DNA of 64,000 bases from Toxonevra muliebris (taxonomy: Eukaryota > Arthropoda > Insecta > Diptera > Pallopteridae): positions 75,582,400 through 75,646,399 of the forward strand of contig OY829328.1 in assembly GCA_963691655.1 (NCBI GenBank), in the 5' to 3' direction. Positions 1 through 10,612 of this stretch are shown piece by piece. A model generated the notes under the pieces. The model searched no databases and was not told where the DNA came from. It worked only from the letters and a program-made list of their open reading frames with translations. The translations under genes and the position numbers were made by a program. Each line of letters starts with the position of its first letter. Position 1 is the stretch's first letter.

Positions 1-574
1 AATTTTAAATTAACTTTTAGACTATTTCTACGTCTGTATTTTTATCTGACTTTTGGTCTTGTTTCCAGTTTGAAATTATAAATTTTTTGGGGGTTTTCTC
101 AACTATTCTTAAATATTTTAGTCTAGTTTTTTCCCAATTTCCTTTTCTTCCATCTGAGGGGCTGTGAGTCTGAAAATTGTGGTCATAGGATAAAAATGAT
201 TCAAATTAAATGCAGTACAAAGCTTTCTCGCTGAGTGTAAATACATATTCAAGTGCATAGATATAAATACTGAAAGATTTACTTGAAAATTGTAATTGAA
301 ATAAAAGAAAAATTTAATATTTCCTTGTAAAAAAACAAAAATAAATAAATGAAAATAGAAGAATGTTGCAAAAATCGCTACGTCCATCATATCGAATCGT
401 CTGGCAAATCAACGCTTACAATCACATTGCATTGCAACGCGTACTATTTTAGAAAAAGGAAATTGTTGTCCATGTCATTGTGTGTTATTGTTGTTGTTGT
501 TCTACATTTTTACGATAAATCCACTCAATATCTAACTATTTGGGATCATGTGGATACATACATACACAGCTACA
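1..574. other. AT-rich non-coding DNA
   Basis: No gene, RNA or repeat is recognisable here. Short open frames exist on both strands but they lack known motifs and look like chance ORFs in AT-rich DNA. The stretch ends at the TA target dinucleotide of the DD37E element. Confidence 0.5.
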
Positions 575-731
575 TAAGGAGTGAGATCGAAAAAATCTTA
601 ACACACGTTTTACCTAATAATATTTTTTGGGTATAAAATTTTAAAATTTCTTTGATCTAGTTATCTTTGAAAAATATGTCAGTTGTTATTTTTAATGACA
701 AACATGTTGATTTATTGTGAGTTTGATCAAA

Positions 732-1916
732 ATGAGTGAAGAAAACGAAGTACGTCTTAAAATTATGAAAAATTTTCAAAAAAATCCAAATTGGTCCTAC
801 AAAAAATTGGCCAAAGAATTGAAGGTCTGCCGTCAAACTGTTTCCAATGTTATTAAACAGTTTCAGGAGAATTTGACCATCAATAGGAAACCTGGGTCGG
901 AAAGAAAACAAGGACCACATGATATTGGGAAAGCCAAGAAAATAGAAAAATTTAGACGCCAAATTAAAATCGAATTTCATACAAAAATATTCATGTAGTA
1001 ATGCAATGGACGACGAAACTTATGTACTGGCAGATTTTACGCAGCTTCCGGGTCAAAATTTTTATGTTGCTGATACTCGAGCTCGAGTAAATGTCGCAGA
1101 ACAATTGACAGGCTGAGAGGAAAAGCGGGCTAAAATTTATATAAGAGCAAAAGTGAAATAATTTAGAGTGTCAATGCAAGAATGGCATAAGTAATACGGT
1201 TTAGAGTAAAAATGAAACGCCTTAAAAGTAAGAGCAAAAGTGGTATAACAATTCTCTCACAGCAAGAACAGCATAGTTTTTTATTCCGTTTTCGCTCTGA
1301 ACATATTTCGTTTCACTTTTGCTCTGAACATATTTCGTTTCACTTTTGCTCTGAACATATTTCGTTTTGCTTTTGCTCTTAAGTAAAATTATTCCACTTT
1401 TTTCTGAACGTAGAAGTTATACCACTTTTCTTCTCAGCGTCTCAATTTAGAATCCAAAAGCAGACAAAATTCCTGGTATGGCAAGCTAAATGCAGTGGCG
1501 GCAAAAGTAGCAAGTCATTTGTTACAGTGGGCTCTATAAATACCGAAATATACATCAAAGAATGTTTGAAAAAAAGACTTCTTCCTTTCAAAAGAGAACA
1601 CAATGTGTCCACATATTTTTGGTCCGATTTGGCATCATGTCCCTACGGCAAGAAAGCTCTGGAGTGGTGCCAAAGTAATAACATAGTTTTGTACCAAGAG
1701 AGGCCAATCCTCCAAATTGTCCGGAGCTAAGATCAGTGGAGAGATAATGGGCTCTTGTGAAAAGAAACTTAAAGAGCACAAAAAAGGTGTCCCAAAATAT
1801 CGAAGATTTTAAAAGGAGATGGGCAAACTGTTCCAAGAAGGTGTCTGAAACAACTATCAAATCTCTAACGGAAGGCTCACCAAAAAAAGGTTCACGAGTT
1901 CATAAACAGTGGTTAG
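732..1916 (+). pseudogene. broken DD37E transposase (copy A)
   Basis: Remnant of a cut-and-paste transposase. It opens at the ATG at 732 (MSEENEVRLKIMK) with an N-terminal helix-turn-helix rich in basic residues (WSYKKLAKELKVCRQTVSN) and a GSERKQGPHD hinge-like stretch. Compared with copy B it then has an internal deletion near 950, which removes most of the linker before the catalytic core. The first catalytic Asp survives in the reading MDDETYVLADF (about 1005-1045). A foldback element interrupts the core, and the reading resumes around 1500 with STYFWSDLASCPYGK carrying the second Asp. A one-base loss in the T run before GTACCAAG (about 1690) shifts the frame before the final Glu. Non-functional; identified by alignment with copy B and by family motifs. 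Confidence 0.88.
1104..1446. repeat. foldback element nested in copy A
   Basis: A palindromic repeat whose arms start ATTGACAGGCTGAGAGG and, on the other strand, ATTGAGACGCTGAGAAG. Each arm holds imperfect copies of a motif like GAGCAAAAGTGAAACGAA, inverted between arms. It interrupts the transposase just after CTCGAGCTCGAG. Relatives occur at 6308-6569, 6996-7255 and, at the identical site in DD37E copy B, 33930-34240. No protein is encoded. Confidence 0.8.
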
Positions 1917-2057
1917 ATTTATAAAAGTTATATTTTTTTTTTGTAATTTGTAAAATATTATCAATTAAATAAAAAAAAAAAATCAAAACTCTAAGATCAA
2001 CCGTTTAAAAATTATTGAATTTTATATATGCTAAGATTTTTTCGATCTCACTCCTTA

Positions 2058-2762
2058 TATATTTATGTGTCTAGTAATGTGTACATATATATATACATAA
2101 ATGTGTAGTCATGTCATATTCTTGCAGAGTAAATATCTCACTTAATATACAAAGATATCAATAGCAAATTTTTTTTTTTTTTTTTTTTTGTGATTCTTCG
2201 AGCTGTTGCTGTTGCTGTTACTGCTGCACAACTCAACGTAAGTTTATTTTATTTTATACTTTATTTTGTTTATTTTTGTTTTTGTTGTTATTATTATTGC
2301 CATTGACAGACATTTTTTGGCTGACATTTCAAATACTCTGCTGTCATCATTGTTGATTTTTTCTGTGTGTGTGTGTTTTTTTTTTTTTTTGTATTTTACT
2401 TTCATTTTTGACACATCAATAATATACAATCTCAAGTAATAACCACAAAAAGGATAAAAAAAAACAAAAAATATGAAGTAGTAGATAGGATCGAGCACGT
2501 TTAATGAGAAATTTATTGCAATAGAAAATGTTTGGATGTCAAACAATCAAAATTTAGCAGAGAATTATTATAAATATGTATTTATTCTTTTTGTTGAGCA
2601 ATTATTTGCGGTATACATTCGCGGAGCATCAGAGGCAAAGCGGAAAGGTAGAAAGCAATTTTTTGTGATTTAATACCGAAGGTCCTGGCAGCCACAGCCC
2701 TCTCAATTTAGTAATCTAACGATTTATCATTATTTTTCTTTTAATAAATAAAAATCACAGAA
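2058..2762. other. non-coding DNA with poly-T and GT runs
   Basis: Contains a poly-T run near 2168-2189 and a GT run followed by poly-T near 2364-2391. No gene is recognised. Confidence 0.5.
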
Positions 2763-2802
2763 AGCTGCGTTTTATTCGCCACTTGCTTCTAGTTATGTAT
2801 AA

Positions 2803-3405
2803 CTAGCAGCGATAATTGTGTGGAAAAATGTCCTTTGGACCGATGAAACTAAAATTAATAGAATGGGTCCTGATGGAAAATCTGTTGTACGTCGTCCAAA
2901 AGGTGAAGCACTGAATCCAAGGTACACAAAAAAGACAGTTAAGCACGGTGGGGGAAGCATAATGGTGTGGGGAGCATTTTCTTGGCACGGAGTAGACCCG
3001 ATAGTGCGTATTAATGGCAAAATGGACAAATTTCAATATCTGAATATACTGAAGAATGAAATGGAGCCATTTGTATTTGAGTTCATGCCAATAAGTTGGA
3101 CTTTCATGCAAGATAATGATCCGAAGCATACGGCGAAGATTACAAAAGATTGGATTAGGAAAGAGAAAATCGAAGTTTTAGATTGGCCTGCACAAAGCCC
3201 CGACCTTAATCCAATAGAAAACCTATGGAATGATGTAAATGTTATAATTGCGAACAAAAATTATAAAAATTTCGATGATCTGTGGACAGGGGTGCAAGAT
3301 TCTTGGTATTCTATCCCGAAGGATAGATGTCAGAAGCTTGTGGAGAGCATGGGTCGCAGATGTGAGGCCGTGATCAAAAATGGTGGATATAGTACAAAAT
3401 ACTAA
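2803..3405 (+). pseudogene. 5'-truncated Tc1-family DD34E transposase fragment
   Basis: The C-terminal two thirds of a Tc1 transposase catalytic domain, about 200 residues against roughly 340 in a full protein. All three catalytic positions are visible: Asp in NVLWTDETKI, Asp in QDNDPKHTAK and Glu in SPDLNPIENLW, with 34 residues between the second and third (DD34E). The frame is open to a natural-looking stop after GGYSTKY, so decay is mainly loss of the N-terminal DNA-binding domains. The frame begins after a stop at about 2800 and there is no credible start codon. Downstream, CCATGGCTG followed by TA at 3666-3667 looks like a Tc1 right terminus, placing the element's 3' end at 3665. Confidence 0.92.
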
Positions 3406-3665
3406 GGATGTAAATCCATTTTTTATTTTGATCTTTTTAAATTTTTAACATTTTTTGCTTAAATTTTCAGAGTATTTCCAGATGTGCTATTTATATGTCC
3501 AATGCATTTTGAAGTGGATCTCAAGTTATGAATTAAATTATTTTTTTTATTTGATTTAATTTGAATTTTTTGTGTGTATTGAATTTATAACTAATTGAAT
3601 TAAAAAAAAAGTTACTTCCATTTTTTCTTTATTGCTTTACATTAAATGAAAAAAGTCCATGGCTG
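3406..3665 (+). mobile_element. 3' untranslated part and right terminus of the Tc1 fragment
   Basis: AT-rich sequence after the transposase stop. It ends in GAAAAAAGTCCATGGCTG, whose complement (CAGCCATGGAC...) resembles Tc1-type terminal repeats, directly followed by TA. The matching left terminus is missing, consistent with a 5' truncation. Confidence 0.5.
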
Positions 3666-3714
3666 TATATATAAAGGTAGAGTTTTGTGTGTAGACGAGA
3701 GCATGATACATAGC

Positions 3715-4862
3715 TATTCATAATGGCTTTTAGGAAAGTGGGCGTGGCACCTCCCATACAATCCTAATACTTTTTTGCGTATATCTCAAGACTCATTTAT
3801 ATCATAGTACAGAAATTTGGTACAATAACGAGAATTGACAATGCCATGCTACAACAAAAATATGGGTGGGATTGACAAAGGGGGTGTGGCACCTTCGATA
3901 TAACCTGAATTTTCATTATGAGATACATATCATAGGAGCCATTTATGGTATGGTACTAAAATTTAAATTCTTTCAGTTTGTTGGATTAGTGGGTATGGCA
4001 TCGTGATCCCTTTTTATTTTCTACTACTAATTCTACTACTATTTTCTACTACTTTCAAACTTCTTTTTTTCTATAATTTCTTTTTATTTTCTACTACTTT
4101 TTCAACCAATATTTTCTACTACTATTTTACTACTTTTTTCTACTACTTTTTTAATACATTTTTTCTACAATTTTTTCTTATTTTCTACTACTACTTTTTA
4201 CTACGTTTTTAGTTTTTTTTTTCTTTTTTTTACTATTATTTCTACCACTCTTTCTACACCATTTTTACTATTTTTGTACTATTTACTATTTTAACTATTT
4301 ACTAGTTTAACTATTTTTCTACTACTTTTTCTGTTCCTTTTTGCTACCATTTCTATCACTTTTTCACAACAAATTGTAATACTATTTTCAATTCCTTTTA
4401 TTATTAAGTTTTCCACTACTATTTCTACTGGTACTTTCCACTACTTTTTTACTGTTTTTTTGATTACTATTTTCTATTACTTTGCTCATTCCTTTTTTTA
4501 CTATTATTTTTACTAATTCATGAAATATCTCAAGAACCTGCCAACTATGTCGAAATCCGATAGGTGGCGCTGTAACAAATTCTATTTTTATAATAAATAA
4601 CAAATGGCTCCATATTTTTAAATAGTTTTTGGAATTAGATATAACTTCTAGAACGGTCTTTGATATTCTTCTGCAAATTAAAAATTTTTTAAAAATGCAA
4701 ATTTTGATGCCTCATTTTACCAAATTCAATGTACGTCCTTTAAGCTTGAATTGTCAGTACCAATGTTCAATTTTAAACACCAAGAATCTTCATTCTTCTT
4801 CTTTATTCAAAGAAATTTCAATTTTCCTGCTTCTTCGTAGAAAAGGTAGAACAACGTCAATA
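3715..4862 (-). repeat. TAG-rich dispersed repeat, copy 1
   Basis: On the minus strand this matches 42873-45535 in order: a start with CTACGAAGAAGC; a conserved stretch with CAGCGCCACCTATCGGATTTCGACATAG broken by substitutions; a long TAGTAGAAA-rich tract (4000-4500, seen as CTACTACTTTT on the plus strand); and an end with GTGCCACACCC. No coding frame is seen. Copy 2 begins with a GCTGACCCGGCAGAC motif that I associate with widely dispersed arthropod repeats. The class (Helitron, mini-me-like or other) is not assigned. Confidence 0.7.
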
Positions 4863-5039
4863 AAGAGAAAAAACTAAAAACAATGCCCACGATTGACCGC
4901 AATGGGCTGAGATGCTTCACCTCTAGCTGCTGAGCAGTTTCATTGTGAATAACAATACAACGAAGAAGAGACTTAACAGTTTGGTCGTTTTATTCGCACA
5001 TGTTAAGCTAGCTGGCGAATAAAACGCAGCTATAATAAC

Positions 5040-5700
5040 AATGAGGTAACTTTAGGAATCCCTTGAAAATCTTTCAAATTGCAAATTCTGTGTATCACCA
5101 GATTGAATTCAGAAAGCTTCATTTTGATGTCAGGAATCACCAAATTGATTTGACAAATTATCAATTTAAATTCAAAAACCATCAATTTGAATAAAGAAGT
5201 GTCAAGCTGGTTCCAGAAAAAGTCAATTTGAATTCAGTATAAGCAAATTTATTTCAAAATTTACATTGATTTTATAATGCATTAATTTGATTTCAGAAAA
5301 ACTAAATTGATTTCAGAAATGGTAAAATTGAATACAAGTGAGTTAAATTAAATTTAGAAACCGTCAGCTTTAACTCAGAAAATTCAAAATGGTTTCAGTA
5401 AGAGACAAATTGAATTCAAGTGAGTTGAATGGAATTCAGAGATCGTCAATCTGAATTTTGAATAGTGAATTCCAGAAGGTATCAATTTGATTAAAAAATT
5501 TCCACAGTTTTTTTCAAAAACGGCAAATTGATTTCAAAAAGTTTCTATTTAAATACAAATAAGTCAAATTGATTTCAGAAAACAAATATTTAAATACAAA
5601 AGAGCCGAATTGATTTCAAAAATACCCAATTCGAATTCGGAATAGGAAAAAAAAAAACTAAATTCAGAAAACGTCAATCTGAATTTTATATAATGATTTT
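5040..5700. repeat. degenerate minisatellite of AAATTGATTTCAGAA-like units
   Basis: The motif AAATTGATTTCAGAA, with variants such as CAATTTGAATTCAGAAA, recurs at irregular spacing through the stretch. The copies are too diverged to fix a period by eye. No coding capacity. Confidence 0.6.
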
Positions 5701-6307
5701 TAAAGGCGTCCATTAGTTTGGACTGGAAATAACCTTTAACGTGGATAATTTAAATGAAGGTGAGTTAATGTGGTGGACCAAAAATAGCCTCTAATGCCAT
5801 TATAATATGGCAAACTTACCTACGAAGGCCGGTGTTTTTCGATGTCTCTTATTCAAATTCTCGATTTGAAATTTTGGAAAATCAAAATACAGAAAAAGTT
5901 GAACCTAGGTGGGTTTGACCTTCAATGACTTCAACCATTTTTTGATGCAAAAAAATTTTTTTAGAGAAGGATTATTATAAAAAAAAAATTTTGTTTTTCA
6001 AAAGTTGATTTTTTAAAAAAAAAAGGTTGGACCTTCGCTGACCCCAACTACTTTTCGATGGGGAACATTTTTTACCAAAACCCTATGATAGGTTTCGCAA
6101 TATTTTACCCGGTATAGCCATATATCGAATAGTGGCTTCATATAACACCCAAAAGGGTGGGTAAAGAGACTTGATGGAGTGTTGCAGTTTAAGAAATTTT
6201 TTTCCTTTCTTCCATGTTAAACAACTTTCTCTTCCTACCTTTTATTAATTCAAGCTTCACCAATCACTAAATATTTTTTTAGTTTAAAGCTTTATGTTCA
6301 CTCCACA
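5701..6307. other. non-coding DNA with a diverged direct repeat
   Basis: Two similar sentences near 5905-5950 and 6025-6070 (GGTTTGACCTTCAATGAC against GGTTGGACCTTCGCTGAC, each followed by CAACYAYTTTTYGATG) suggest a diverged direct duplication of about 120 bp. No gene is recognised. Confidence 0.4.
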
Positions 6308-6569
6308 ATTGACAGGTTGAAAACAAATACGATATAAAAAGTTTTGTTTAGTGAAAGTGACATAAAAATATTTGAGAGCAAAAGTGAAGTGACAATAACT
6401 GAAAGCGTAGTGAAACAATTCAAGCTGAATGCAAAAGTGAAATAAAATACATTGAGCGTAAAAATGAAATACGCAGTGTTCTGTTTTTGCTCTAAAGTAT
6501 TGTTATTCCATTTTTGCCCCGAATTTTTCATTAGTGCCATTTTGCGATCAAGACATTCGGTTACTCAAT
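6308..6569. repeat. foldback element, solo copy 1
   Basis: Begins ATTGACAGGTTGAAAACAAA and ends with the inverted ACTCAAT. It contains GAGCAAAAGTGAAGTGAC-like subrepeats inverted about the centre. Same family as the nested foldbacks in the DD37E copies. Confidence 0.7.
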
Positions 6570-6995
6570 TAGGTATTGAATATTGTAACCAACAAAAAGT
6601 AAATTAATAAAACTAAATTATAATTAAATTATTTAAAAATTTGCATCAGTTTAATATTTATGATGAAAAATATTTGAAACACATTTTCTAGTCTAACTCG
6701 AGTTTTTCCTTTCTACCACTGAAATATACGCCTGCTGAATATACCAAAGATTACGATAACAATGCTGAGAGATAAAGCATAAACGTTTTTAGAAACTTCC
6801 AACGTTTAGAAAGTGGACGCAAAGAAGAAGGCAGCCATAAAAGCATAAAAGAAATATAGCGACAGCCAAAGGTTAGTGTGGCCTGGAACGGTATACAAAG
6901 TTGAGAAAATTTATTCCAGCGAAAGTTTTCACATATCAAATTTTGTGCAGATGTGAAACGTCGTGCTTAACAAATAAATTTAATATTGATACATG
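6570..6995. other. spacer between two foldback copies
   Basis: AT-rich, no recognised gene. The short minus-strand ORF here has no known motif. Confidence 0.4.
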
Positions 6996-7255
6996 ATTGA
7001 ATTTTGAGCGTAAAAACGCAGTAATTAAAAATTCGGAGCAAAAACGGAATAACAATACTTCAGAGAAAAAACAGGACACCGCATTTTTCATTTTTGCGCT
7101 GAATATATTTATTTTATTCTACTTTTGCACTCCGCTGGAGTTGCTTCACTCCGCTCTCAGTTTGTTATTGTTACTTCGCTTTTGATCTCAAACATTTTTA
7201 TGGCAGTTTCACTATATAAAATTTTTTGCATCGCATTTGTTTTCAGCCTGTCAAT
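6996..7255. repeat. foldback element, solo copy 2
   Basis: Left end ATTGAATTTTGAGCG; right end, read on the minus strand, ATTGACAGGCTGAAAAC. The central GGAGCAAAAACGGAATAACAA and its inverted partners place it in the foldback family. It lies about 430 bp from copy 1. Confidence 0.7.
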
Positions 7256-8784
7256 TAAAAGACTGCGAGCAAATCGGACATATATATTTTCTATGCGCAA
7301 AAGTGGAACAAATTTTTTTTTTTAACAAAAAAAGGACAAATCTCTTTTACTTAAATCAATGAAACTTTTTTTTTGTTCTCATATTCTTCATTTTTGTTCT
7401 TGTTTTATTCAAATTTAGGATCTGTTTATTTTCTCAGAAAAACTTTCTTGTTATACATTGAGCTGTCCTCTCTTTGGAAACGAAGTTTGTTGTTGTTTGC
7501 ACGTGTTAATTCCCTCTTCGGCAATAAGGAATCATCACTTCGCTTCGAAAGAGAGCGAGAAATCATTTTTTTATGTAAAAAAATAGGAATAAAAAGCTTT
7601 AGATTACAAAAAAGTAACAAAATCTTTACCACTTAGTTACAAAAATAATTTGAGAGCTTCGCGAATTTCAAATTTTGTATATTCCTTTCTTTTGCGTTCA
7701 AATTGTTTTGTTACATTTTTATAAACAAAAAATGTGTGTGTTTCTTTTGCGTGTTTCTTTTGCCCACTCAACAAGTAAGTTATGGTTTTGTTTTCATAGT
7801 TTCTAAATTTTTCTATAGATTATCGCGAAAATGACAAAAGGAAGAAGTAACTCCAAACCGTTGCATCTTTAAATACGCCCATGACACCAACACATATGCA
7901 CAAATACACAATAAAAACTTCTCACTTGATTTCTTCACACTCTTCTCAATCCTTCTGCTTCATTTTCAGCTCAAATTTCACGCGTCTTTTCTTTGAAGTT
8001 GAAAATTTTAAATTAGAAAAGTTTTTTTTTTTTTTTTTTTTTTCTTTTTGTCAACATCAAAGCAGAGCAAAATAATAGAAAAAAAAGTAAAAGGTTCAAA
8101 ACTTTAATATAATGGCAGCCTTAACAAACATACATCCGTTCATACTCGTTCTACGTCAGTGTAAAGATGGAATACGCTCCCCCAATCGGGATAAACGCAT
8201 TTCTAAAAGCCTTGAAGAGCATCTGCTTAAATACTACTAACCTTTGCTTTATTTACATATATGGCATGTCCGGGAAAAAAGTGCAACTTTTAAGATTCCT
8301 AAAGTCTGAAGAGTGAATTTATAATTTTTTTTCGTATAAAAATATGACTGAGAGAATATGTGCTGTATTTCGAATCACTTTTGAAAACTAAAAAAGGAGA
8401 AAGCATTTGCTCGTGTATGAAAAATTCAAACTGCTTCCAATCTGCACTAAAAAGAAGAAAGAAAATTTTTGCTGCGTTTTCATGCACATGTGTATACTAA
8501 AAAGTTACCCCAGTAAATTTGATTTCAATTTTTCGTAGATCCCGAACTTTATCACCTTCAAACCTGATTCCAAAAGGTGCGCATTCAATGCGCAGAAAAT
8601 TGAAAAGTACATAAATGTTTACCATTGGGTTAACACGAGCAGTACTTGGCACACGACAATAGAAAATTAATTTGTGAGTGCGGAAACTGCGAGGAGTAAT
8701 AGAAGTTCAACTTCCGTTTACCATTGCAATTGTGTTTGTGTTTTACTAATACAAACAAACAACGAGCTAGCAAAAACAAAACGC
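7256..8784. other. AT-rich non-coding DNA
   Basis: Poly-T near 8023-8043. No coding region, RNA gene or repeat is recognised. Confidence 0.45.
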
Positions 8785-8792
8785 TATATAAA
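8785..8792 (+). promoter_or_regulatory. candidate TATA box
   Basis: TATATAAA in a locally GC-richer setting (CGCTATATAAACGC), followed about 40 bp later by CTCAAGT. It could be the core promoter of a gene whose coding exons lie elsewhere, but no exon can be demonstrated downstream. It may equally be chance in AT-rich DNA. Confidence 0.2.
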
Positions 8793-9249
8793 CGCAATGG
8801 AACGCAAGAAATGCGAGCGACTCAAGTAACAAACAGCAAAACTATTTAGACTTTGTCAAAATACAAAAAAAAAAAGGCAACAAAAAACAGAAATTCTTTA
8901 TATAGAAACGCGTTAACGACATTTAACTTTTTAACAGCGTAATTGTTAAGGGGAGGAGTGGGGGAGGCAGTTTGGGGAATTGAGAAAACGTTAACTGTTG
9001 AAATTCTTTACTTTCTTGTAAAATGGTTTTTGTTGTTATTTATTGTTGTTGCCTTTGAAGAATGCATTGTTGTGATACTTTTCATTTTAGTTTTACGCTT
9101 TTGGCGCGTATTTAAACAATTTACGATGTGTGTTAATGCCTTTGAAGAACTTTTTGAAAATCGAAGCAGTTTTCTTTTTTCGAGTTTTTTAGTTTTTAAG
9201 TAAATAAATCAACTTGCAATTTAAATAAATCGTAAATAGATTAATTAGA
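8793..9249. other. non-coding DNA
   Basis: The hydrophobic plus-strand ORF at 8943-9203 has no ATG start and no known motif, so it is not called as a gene. Nothing else is recognised. Confidence 0.4.
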
Positions 9250-9345
9250 GTTGAGGCAGCTCAGTTGTAAGCTCTGTCGTCTGACATCGTTGAGGTTTTG
9301 GATTCGATTTCCAATGATTCACTTTCCAGCAATTCCTGAAATGTT
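9250..9345 (+). mobile_element. tRNA-like SINE head
   Basis: GGCAGCTCAGTTGTAAGCTC (about 9255-9274) resembles a tRNA 5' part with an A box. GGATTCGATTTCC (9300-9312) resembles a B box, about 40 bp downstream as in tRNAs. The acceptor stem does not pair well, so it is not a functional tRNA gene. It is probably the pol III promoter of a decayed SINE, directly followed by the AAGAG array that may have grown from its tail. Confidence 0.5.
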
Positions 9346-9346
9346 A

Positions 9347-9592
9347 AGAGAAGAGAAGAGAAGAGAAGAGAAGAGAAGAGAAGAGAAGAGAAGAGAAGAG
9401 AAGAGAAGAGAAGAGAAGAGAAGAGAAGAGAAGAGAAGAGAAGAGAAGAGAAGAGAAGAGAAGAGAAGAGAAGAGAAGAGAAGAGAAGAGAAGAGAAGAG
9501 AAGAGAAGAGAAGAGAAGAGAAGAGAAGAGAAGAGAAGAGAAGAGAAGAGAAGAGAAGAGAAGAGAAGAGAAGAGAAGAGAAGAGAAGAGAA
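9347..9592 (+). repeat. (AAGAG)n microsatellite, about 49 perfect copies
   Basis: An uninterrupted 5-bp repeat of about 246 bp with no visible substitutions. The plus-strand ORF across it (REEKR repeats) is an artefact: a 5-bp unit without stop codons is open in all three frames. Confidence 0.98.
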
Positions 9593-9595
9593 GTT

Positions 9596-9680
9596 TTAAC
9601 CCGTTAAGTGACGAGTTACTTGAGAAAAAATTGTTTTTGAACCTGGCTCAGCGACAAGGTGTCATACGGCACAGGGTTAA
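9596..9680. mobile_element. TTAA-bounded mini-element (piggyBac-like MITE)
   Basis: TTAA at 9596-9599 and 9677-9680 with inward ends TTAACCCGTTAAGTGACG and, on the other strand, TTAACCCTGTGCCGTATG. A related copy lies inverted at 12334-12471, sharing GAGAAAAAATTG and TTGAACCTGGCTCA. TTAA targets and CCC-starting ends are typical of piggyBac. No transposase is present. Confidence 0.6.
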
Positions 9681-9909
9681 GGAAATTGTTTGGTGACACG
9701 ATTAATATGCCGAGCTAAAGGTTTGAAGGCCCAGTCTTTTAGACGAAAACAGAGAAAGAAATTTAGAATATTATGAGAATAAAGAGACCATGTTAATAAT
9801 AATCCCACAACTGGGGAGATCGGCATGGAAACGTCAACCACTGATGATGTTGACGTACTGCCAATCACAATGCCGATATCTTAAAAGCCATGGCTGGGCA
9901 GAAAAACAA

Positions 9910-10612
9910 TTAAACTCTTTCGGTGCCGTAAGGAAACCAGAGGAGATAGCGCAAAATCAAATCCGGATCCGTATGCTTTGACCCCAATTTTTTGTTACAA
10001 TTTTTTTTTCAAAAACAGACATTTTGCGCCTCTGAAAGCCTGAACTTTCATGGGTCACCGGTAACCCTGTGGCACTCAATGGGATTTTTTATAAACTTTT
10101 TCTGTAGATTTTCATTAGATATGTTTTTTTAAAGATAGATAAAGTAACTTAGTATCAATTTTTCACTTAACCCTAAGGAAACTGGAACCGATAGAGCAAA
10201 ACCGAATCCAGATTCGCTTTTTTCATTTCATTGTAAAAAAGTTCTTAAAAAATTTTCATTGAAAAGCTTAGGGTTACCGGTGACCCATAGCAAAACTTGA
10301 TTTTTCAAAAAAAAAAAAAAAAAAATTAAGAAAAATTTAAAAATATGGAAATTTTGTTTAAGTAAATAGTTTTTCACACAAAGTGTTAAAAAGTGAATAT
10401 TTGGACGAATTTTGTTAAAAAATTAACAAAAAAAAAAAAAAACCATAACAATTTTTCATTTTAATTCGTTTTAATTTTTTTTAATTGAAATTAAAGAACA
10501 TTTTCTTTCAAAAACCTTAAATTTATAAAAAATAATTGGATAGTGTTAAAAAAAAAAAATCGCAAAAATCAACCTTGTGACAACGGTGTCAACATGGTAC
10601 CGAAAGGGTTAA
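9910..10612. mobile_element. TTAA-bounded 0.7-kb element
   Basis: The ends are inverted: TTAAACTCTTTCGGTGCC on the left and, on the minus strand, TTAACCCTTTCGGTACC on the right. Inside is a perfect 17-bp inverted pair, GGGTCACCGGTAACCCT (10042-10058) and its complement (about 10268-10284), each following a related AGCAAAAYCRAATCC segment. The same end (TTAACCCTTTCGGTGCC) recurs at 62971. Non-coding. piggyBac-like by target and terminus only. Confidence 0.6.

Larger units (their letters stand above)
577..2055 (+). mobile_element. Tc1/mariner (ITm, DD37E-type) element, copy A
   Basis: A 1.48-kb element flanked by TA on both sides (575-576 and 2056-2057). Its termini are inverted: the left end begins AGGAGTGAGATCGAAAAAAT and the right end is the complement of nearly the same sequence. 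Inside are a decayed transposase (732-1916) and a nested palindromic insertion (1104-1446). A second copy of the family lies inverted at 33309-34890 with the same termini, which confirms the boundaries. TA duplication and short TIRs are as expected for the IS630/Tc1/mariner superfamily. This copy cannot be autonomous because its transposase is deleted, interrupted and frameshifted. Confidence 0.92.
2763..5030. repeat. segment bounded by an inverted repeat
   Basis: AGCTGCGTTTTATTCGCCA at 2763-2781 reappears inverted at 5012-5030. A third, partial copy of the motif (CGTTTTATTCGC, about 4986-4997) makes a local hairpin with the right end. The segment encloses a Tc1 fragment and a TAG-rich repeat. 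Direct flanking duplications were looked for and not seen, so whether this is one composite transposon or scattered copies of the same short repeat is unresolved. Confidence 0.5.

Noticed and set aside
8943..9203. Hydrophobic 86-residue plus-strand ORF
   Set aside because: Non-ATG start, composition follows TTTTGTTG-type sequence, no motif.
9250..9313. Functional tRNA gene
   Set aside because: A- and B-box-like sequences are present but the acceptor and anticodon stems do not pair. It fits a SINE head better.
9251..9607. 118-residue ORF of REEKR repeats
   Set aside because: It is the AAGAG microsatellite translated. A 5-bp unit lacking stops is open in every frame.
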